Shown: positions 59,742-64,000 of the stretch, piece after piece
Numbering within the stretch: position 1 is the stretch's first letter
How the letters are laid out: each line of letters begins with the position of its first letter
Source: DASYLJ01 sp964432595
GTDB taxonomy: Bacteria; Desulfobacterota; Binatia; DP-6
DNA length: 64,000 bases
Reading direction: 5' to 3'
Assembly: GCA_964432595.1 (NCBI GenBank)
Contig: CAYSOF010000001.1
Coordinates: 248,001-312,000 of the forward strand
Notes under the pieces: model-generated
Told to the model about the DNA's origin: nothing
Database searches by the model: none
Seen by the model: the letters and a program-made list of their open reading frames with translations, nothing else
Position numbers and translations under genes: made by a program

Positions 59742-61360
59742 CGTTCGGCGCTCACCCCGAGGGTAGCCGTCGCCACCGGATCGAGTCGGTGCGTCGTCCG
59801 GCGGCGCAGCGCCGTCAGGATGCGGCGCTTCACCTCGACGAGCCGCAGCTCCACGACGGTCGACGTGCGCTCGGTCGAGAGCGCTCGCGCCGTGCGCAGG
59901 AGCCGCCACGGATGACGCGCGTAGCCGACGATCAGGAACGTCGCCATGCCGATCATGCGCACCAGCGCGAGCTGGCGGCTCGAGACGTGTCGCGTCAGCG
60001 ACGGCGCACTGTCGAGATCGGCGTAGCCGAGCTGGGCGAAGTAGTCGTTGCTCAGCTCGGGCACCGCATCGGCGGCGCGCAACGCGCGGAACATCTCGGA
60101 CCCGGGGTAGGGAATCACCGGAAACAGCGGCAGATCCTCGACGCCGATCCACGCGAGCCGCATCCCGAGACGCACGGTCTCCCAGATTTCCCCCCGCGTC
60201 TCGTCGGGGAAGCCGATCATCAGGTTCGCCTTGACGGCGATGCCGGCCCGGCTCGCGGCGCGCATCGACTGGACCATGCGCTCCGGCTTGATCTTCTTCT
60301 TGATGCGGGCGAGCGTGCTGGCCGCGCCGGACTCGGGCGCGTAGCAGATGTTGCGGCAGCCGGTGCGGTAGAGCGCGGCGAGCACCTCGTCGTCGAGCGC
60401 CTCGGAGCGCGTCCCGGTCGGCAGCTGGTAGGTGATGTTCAGGCCGCGTCGCTCCAGCTCGGCGCAGAACGCCAGGATCCAGTCGCGCTTGATGATGGCG
60501 GTGAGGTCGTAGAAGTCGACGTTCGTCGCCTGATACCGCTCGACGTACGTCTCGATCTCGTCGACGACGTCGGACACGCTGCGCACGTAGTAGCGCGTCG
60601 TCCACATCGTCGGGCTCGAGCAGAACGTGCATTGGTAGGGGCAGCCGCGGGTCGCGAGGATGGGCATCGAGCGGCCCCGGTTGACGCCGTAGGTGAAGCC
60701 CGCCTCCTCGTACTTGGTCACGGGGAACAGGTCCCACGCGGGCCGGGCCATCGCGTCGACGTCGCGGACGCGCTCGCGCGGCGCCGTACGCTGCGCCCGA
60801 CCGTCGATCCGGCACGCGATGCCCTTCACGTCCGCGAGGACGCGCGTGCCCGCCACCCACTCCATGAACGCGACCATCGTCTCCTCGCCCTCGCCGATCG
60901 CGCAGGCGGTGACCGGGGGACAGGAATCGAGGACGAACTCCCACGCGCCGGCGACGTGCTCGCCGCCGATGATGATGGGGCGACCCGGCAGCCGGGCGGC
61001 GATGGCGCGGACCAGCTCGTCGACGTGCGGCCACTGCTGCGAGAACATCACCGAGATGCCGATGGCGTCGGTGGCGGGGTCGATGCGGTCGACGATCTCG
61101 GCGATCGTGAGCCCGTACTGGACGAGGTCGGGTCGCGACGTCGGCGTGCGCTGCAGCGGCGCCTCGCCCACCGCGTCGATCACGCCGACGCGGTGGCCGG
61201 CCTCGACGAGCGCGCCGGCCACGTAGGCGGCACCGATCGGCAGGATCAGGCCCACGGTGTACGAGAACCGCGACGCCACGGCCGGCGGCCGCACGATCGT
61301 CACGTGCAGACCCGGCTGGGCGGGGCTCGTCGGGACGCCGTGGGACCCGTCTGGACTCAT
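59738..61360 (-). CDS. B12-binding radical SAM enzyme
   Basis: The 540 residues: an N-terminal cobalamin-binding Rossmann part (LILPIGAAYVAGALVEAGHRV, IGISVMFSQQW, IIIGGEHV) lacking the DxHxxG histidine, as usual in this class; the iron-sulfur motif Cys240-x3-Cys244-x2-Cys247 (TRGCPYQCTFCSS); and a TIM-barrel part (NICYAPESGA, VKANLMIGFPDE). Relatives include methyltransferases and HpnP/HpnH-like lipid enzymes. It starts the leftward glycosylation cluster and probably alkylates or rearranges a sugar or lipid substrate. Confidence 0.92.
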   Translation of the reverse strand: MSPDGSHGVPTSPAQPGLHVTIVRPPAVASRFSYTVGLILPIGAAYVAGALVEAGHRVGVIDAVGEAPLQRTPTSRPDLVQYGLTIAEIVDRIDPATDAIGISVMFSQQWPHVDELVRAIAARLPGRPIIIGGEHVAGAWEFVLDSCPPVTACAIGEGEETMVAFMEWVAGTRVLADVKGIACRIDGRAQRTAPRERVRDVDAMARPAWDLFPVTKYEEAGFTYGVNRGRSMPILATRGCPYQCTFCSSPTMWTTRYYVRSVSDVVDEIETYVERYQATNVDFYDLTAIIKRDWILAFCAELERRGLNITYQLPTGTRSEALDDEVLAALYRTGCRNICYAPESGAASTLARIKKKIKPERMVQSMRAASRAGIAVKANLMIGFPDETRGEIWETVRLGMRLAWIGVEDLPLFPVIPYPGSEMFRALRAADAVPELSNDYFAQLGYADLDSAPSLTRHVSSRQLALVRMIGMATFLIVGYARHPWRLLRTARALSTERTSTVVELRLVEVKRRILTALRRRTTHRLDPVATATLGVSAER

Positions 61361-61451
61361 CGTCGATGCGCCTTCGGTCCGGCGGAGACGCCGGAGGTCG
61401 GGGACGATACTCAGCGGGCAAGAGCGCGGTCAAGCAAAGTTTTCGGTCGAA

Positions 61452-61478
61452 CATGGACGGCGCGGCGCGCCGTCCATG
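61452..61478 (+). promoter_or_regulatory. 27-bp perfect palindrome between radical SAM and membrane-propeller genes
   Basis: CATGGACGGCGCG (61452-61464) and its exact complement (61466-61478) flank a single G. It lies 47 bases upstream of the plus-strand gene and 92 bases from the start of the radical SAM gene. Eighteen bases of it, including the central 15-base palindrome, recur at 63818-63835 near the start of the leftward membrane protein gene. It is a candidate regulator site or a small palindromic repeat element. Confidence 0.55.
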
Positions 61479-61524
61479 GCGCTTTCGAGCGCCCCTCGGG
61501 TAAGCTGCCGAGCGCACCCGACCC

Positions 61525-63273
61525 GTGCCGAAGAAGAAGCCACAACCCGCCAAGCCACGCGTCGAGGCCCCGGCGCGCACCCCCGACGTCCGGCCGGCGC
61601 TCCAGGGCATCGCGACGGTGGCGTATGTCGCCTGGTGTGCCCTCTGCGTGGGGTTGCTCGTCCTGCTGATCGGGTCCCGGTGGTTGCGGTACTCGAGCTG
61701 GTCGGAGGCGCCGGTCGTCAACGATCTCCTGCGCGAGGTGATGGTCTTCGACGCGCAGATGTTCCTCTGGGCCTGGGCCTTCAGCACCGTGAAGGGGCAG
61801 GGCGTGGTCGAGGCCGCGGTCATCGTCGCCGTATGCCTGCACCGGCGGTTGCTCGATCACCTCGTCTCGCGGGATCACGGCGTCTGGCGCCTGCGCCGGC
61901 CGGCGGTCGCGATCCTGCTCGGCGTGATGGTCTGGTTCCACTACGCGTTCGACGTGAATCCGACCGTGGCCCTGTTCGGCGTCGCGGCGCTGATCGTGCT
62001 CACGGTCGCGGAGCATCCGCGCCTCGCCGCGCGCGCGCCTCGTGCGCTGCCGCTGGTCCTCGTCGTCGCCGTCGTGCTCATCGGGGTGCTGAGCGCGGGC
62101 GATGCGACCGACCGGGTGACCATCGTGGTCTGGGGCGCGGCACTGCTCGCGACCCACGCGATCGTGTCGCACGTCGCCGGCGTGCACCTCGCCCTGGTGC
62201 GCACCGCCGGGATGATCCCGCTGAGCATGCTCGCGGTGACGCTCCCGCTGGTGGCGCCGATGCACGGCGGCACCCGCTTCGCCGACGGACACGCGTACGC
62301 CTTCTGCGAAGTGCCCGGACGTCCGACGGTCTATGCCTCGATGCCGGTCTGCGGCTCGGTGCTGATCGGCTGGGAGGAGTGCCAAGACGGCCGGATCATG
62401 GAGTACGACGCCGCCACGATGCAGCCCGTCGCCACCCATCGCTTCTTCTCGCCCCTCTTCAATGGCCGGCTCGAGTCGCTGCTCTGCCTGAAGGACGAGG
62501 TGCAGGTGGCCATCCAGGGCACGCGGCTCGACCGCCATTACCTGCGGCAGAGCACGATGTCGTTCCCGGTCGACGCGCCGGAGAAGTTCACTCCGGTCGT
62601 CGCCGGGCCCGGGTACGGGATCGCCTTCGCGTACGACGAGCCCCGCCAGGCGATCTACTACGTCGCGGAGTTCAGCAACGCCGTCGTTCGCAAAGACCTG
62701 CGCACCGGCCAATCCGAGAACATCTCCAGCGACGCGCTCCTGAACCGCTGGTGGAACCCGCTGTCGATGGAAGGATTCACCGGCGGGGCCACGATCGACA
62801 CCGGCAGCATCCACCCCGGACGGAATCGCGTCTACCTGACCGAGTTCCAGAGCGGCCGCTACGCGTACGCCTTCGACCTGGAGACGCAGAAGCCGGTCGC
62901 CCGCTACGACGTCGCGAGCGGCGGCGCACTCGGCATTTCGGTCGATCCCGAGCGCGACCGGCTGTTCGTCAGCAGCTTGTGGGGGCTCGAGGTGTACGAC
63001 CTCGCCACCGATCGGCTGATCCGGCGCATTCGCACCGGCCTCGGGAACCGTCCGGTCGTCATCGATCGCGCGCGCAATCGGCTCTACGTCAGCTCGATGG
63101 TCGAGGGGAAGATCCGCGTCTTCGACCGCGACACGCTCGAGCTGATCGGCCAGATCCCCATCGGCATGGGGTCGCGCTACGCGTACCTCACGCGGGCCGG
63201 CGACCGGCTGATCGCCAGCTCCATGACGGCGCAGTTCTGGTGGAACCCCGACGACGTGGCGCCTACGAAGTGA
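61525..63273 (+). CDS. Membrane-anchored beta-propeller protein
   Basis: GTG start; 582 residues. The N-terminal 240 residues contain about seven hydrophobic helices. The C-terminal 330 residues face outside by topology and form YVTN/NHL-like blades (YGIAFAYDEPRQAIYYVAEFS, NRVYLTEFQSGRYAYAFDLET, LGISVDPERDRLFVSSLWGLEVYDLATD, RNRLYVSSMVEGKIRVFDRDT). I know no named family with this fusion. It is divergent from the glycosylation cluster and could be its surface partner. Its end overlaps the next gene by 11 bases, convergently. Confidence 0.82.
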   Translation: MPKKKPQPAKPRVEAPARTPDVRPALQGIATVAYVAWCALCVGLLVLLIGSRWLRYSSWSEAPVVNDLLREVMVFDAQMFLWAWAFSTVKGQGVVEAAVIVAVCLHRRLLDHLVSRDHGVWRLRRPAVAILLGVMVWFHYAFDVNPTVALFGVAALIVLTVAEHPRLAARAPRALPLVLVVAVVLIGVLSAGDATDRVTIVVWGAALLATHAIVSHVAGVHLALVRTAGMIPLSMLAVTLPLVAPMHGGTRFADGHAYAFCEVPGRPTVYASMPVCGSVLIGWEECQDGRIMEYDAATMQPVATHRFFSPLFNGRLESLLCLKDEVQVAIQGTRLDRHYLRQSTMSFPVDAPEKFTPVVAGPGYGIAFAYDEPRQAIYYVAEFSNAVVRKDLRTGQSENISSDALLNRWWNPLSMEGFTGGATIDTGSIHPGRNRVYLTEFQSGRYAYAFDLETQKPVARYDVASGGALGISVDPERDRLFVSSLWGLEVYDLATDRLIRRIRTGLGNRPVVIDRARNRLYVSSMVEGKIRVFDRDTLELIGQIPIGMGSRYAYLTRAGDRLIASSMTAQFWWNPDDVAPTK

Positions 63274-63847
63274 CGCGCCGCCGTTCTCGCGGCACGGCCG
63301 GCGTGCTCGGGGCCGCGTCCGTCGGGGCGAGCAGACGAATCATCGTCGGGACGGCGATGAGCCCGCACACGAGCCCGGACGCGCTCTCGAACGCGACGGG
63401 CACCAACGGCACCACCAGGTTGCCGGAGTCGAGCGAGTTGATCGTCAGCATCGTGACGATCATGAGCAGGCCCGCGGCGGCTCCGGTCGCGGCGCCGAAC
63501 AGTAGACGTTGGCGCCGCTGCGTGGGCACGCCGCGCCAGCGGGCCCAGACGCACACGAAGACGCCGTTCAGCAGACCGGCGAGCAGGCCGGCGTTCCGCC
63601 CTGCGTCGAACGCGTTCAGCAGCGCGCGGAAACCGCGCACGGGGAGGAACGCCGTGACGACGGGGTGGGTGAAGTTGAGCGGGTTGGCGAGCTCGTATTG
63701 CAGCCAGCCGGGAAGGCTCACCAGCGTCGGCACCAGGACGTACACCAGCACGCTGTGGCCGACGGCGTCGGCGATCGCGCCCCACGACGGTTGCTGTGCG
63801 GTGTGGTCGGCCATCGAGGACGGCGCGGCGCGCCGACCCGCCTGCAT
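63263..63847 (-). CDS. Small multi-pass membrane protein, unknown
   Basis: 194 residues from the first ATG; an internal ATG 33 bases later (reading MADHTAQQ) is an equal alternative, and neither has a good ribosome-binding site. Four hydrophobic segments are visible (SVLVYVLVPTLVSLPGWL, LLAGLLNGVFVCVWA, GAATGAAAGLLMIVTML, SGLVCGLIAVPTMI). No family is recognised. If the first ATG is used, the palindromic repeat near 63825 is coding. Confidence 0.72.
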   Translation of the reverse strand: MQAGRRAAPSSMADHTAQQPSWGAIADAVGHSVLVYVLVPTLVSLPGWLQYELANPLNFTHPVVTAFLPVRGFRALLNAFDAGRNAGLLAGLLNGVFVCVWARWRGVPTQRRQRLLFGAATGAAAGLLMIVTMLTINSLDSGNLVVPLVPVAFESASGLVCGLIAVPTMIRLLAPTDAAPSTPAVPRERRRVTS

Positions 63848-63913
63848 AGTGATGGAGCGAAGCCGCGGTCAAGGAACGCGGCGCAACGTCAGGATATCCA
63901 GGGCCTTGCCTGA

Positions 63914-64000
63914 TCACGGCGTCGCCGCGGGCAGGCAGAGCAGCGTCGCCTTCTTCGTGTCGAGCGGACGCGTGCCGAACTGGTTCGACGTCGTGAGCCC
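63914..64000 (-). CDS. C-terminal end of a probable secreted protein, 5' part outside window
   Basis: Only 28 codons and the TGA are visible, reading LTTSNQFGTRPLDTKKA then TLLCLPAATP. An Asn-Gln-Phe-Gly turn followed by Lys and a Leu-Cys-x-Pro ending is a pattern I associate with C-terminal beta modules of secreted proteins in related genomes. The evidence is short, so both coding status and family are tentative. Confidence 0.5.
   Translation of the reverse strand, partial: GLTTSNQFGTRPLDTKKATLLCLPAATP

Overview
The window is about 64 kb of GC-rich, densely packed bacterial chromosome. A Gram-negative host is indicated by a phosphoheptose isomerase (gmhA, lipopolysaccharide heptose), a GDP-fucose synthase and many proteins with Sec signal peptides. 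Several secreted proteins carry Thr-rich linkers, Cys-rich modules and a recurring uncharacterised beta-rich domain. Together with the many GTG starts, this recalls uncultured Deltaproteobacteria-grade lineages such as Binatota or Myxococcota relatives. That placement is inference; no 16S or ribosomal marker lies in the window. Both window edges cut genes.

Layout. 0-12.8 kb is mostly housekeeping: a 5'-truncated thioredoxin-domain protein, a coiled-coil/gloB/crotonase operon, an M20 peptidase, an intergenic region with two perfect DnaA-box 9-mers, rlmE, a stand-alone E2 acyltransferase domain, and a tightly overlapping six-gene operon (CBS, lhgO, gmhA, M50 protease, dCMP deaminase, pgeF) preceded by a GST gene. 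12.9-20 kb has two secreted proteins, a tRNA-Gly(CCC), a gene-poor decayed stretch, a LysR and a TetR regulator, a DUF1993 protein and an FMN-binding oxidoreductase. 20-28.7 kb has fcl plus a putative glycosyltransferase, a secreted subtilase with CARDB domains, and a 1,018-residue Cys-rich protein built of disintegrin-like repeats.

28.7-30.8 kb is an arsenic locus: arsR-aqpS-arsC transcribed leftwards and arsI divergently, with two inverted repeats between them. 30.8-43.8 kb mixes two Fe(II)/2-oxoglutarate dioxygenases, a cytochrome P450, a VOC protein, a huge secreted beta-propeller/c-haem protein, a secreted alpha/beta hydrolase, and a Tat-exported amine oxidase facing a TetR gene across a clear operator. 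43.8-53.6 kb has an NHL-propeller protein, a winged-helix/AAA regulator, a beta-lactamase-fold hydrolase, a propeller/glycosyltransferase-like gene pair, an AraC/VOC pair and a secreted polyhydroxybutyrate-depolymerase-like esterase.

53.6-61.4 kb is one leftward cluster: a B12-type radical SAM enzyme, two GT2 glycosyltransferases, a JmjC-like hydroxylase and two GT-C membrane glycosyltransferases. It is the best candidate for an undescribed biosynthetic or surface-modification system. Thr-rich linkers on four secreted proteins in the same window make protein O-glycosylation one testable idea. 61.5-64 kb holds a membrane-anchored propeller protein, a membrane protein and the tail of another secreted protein.
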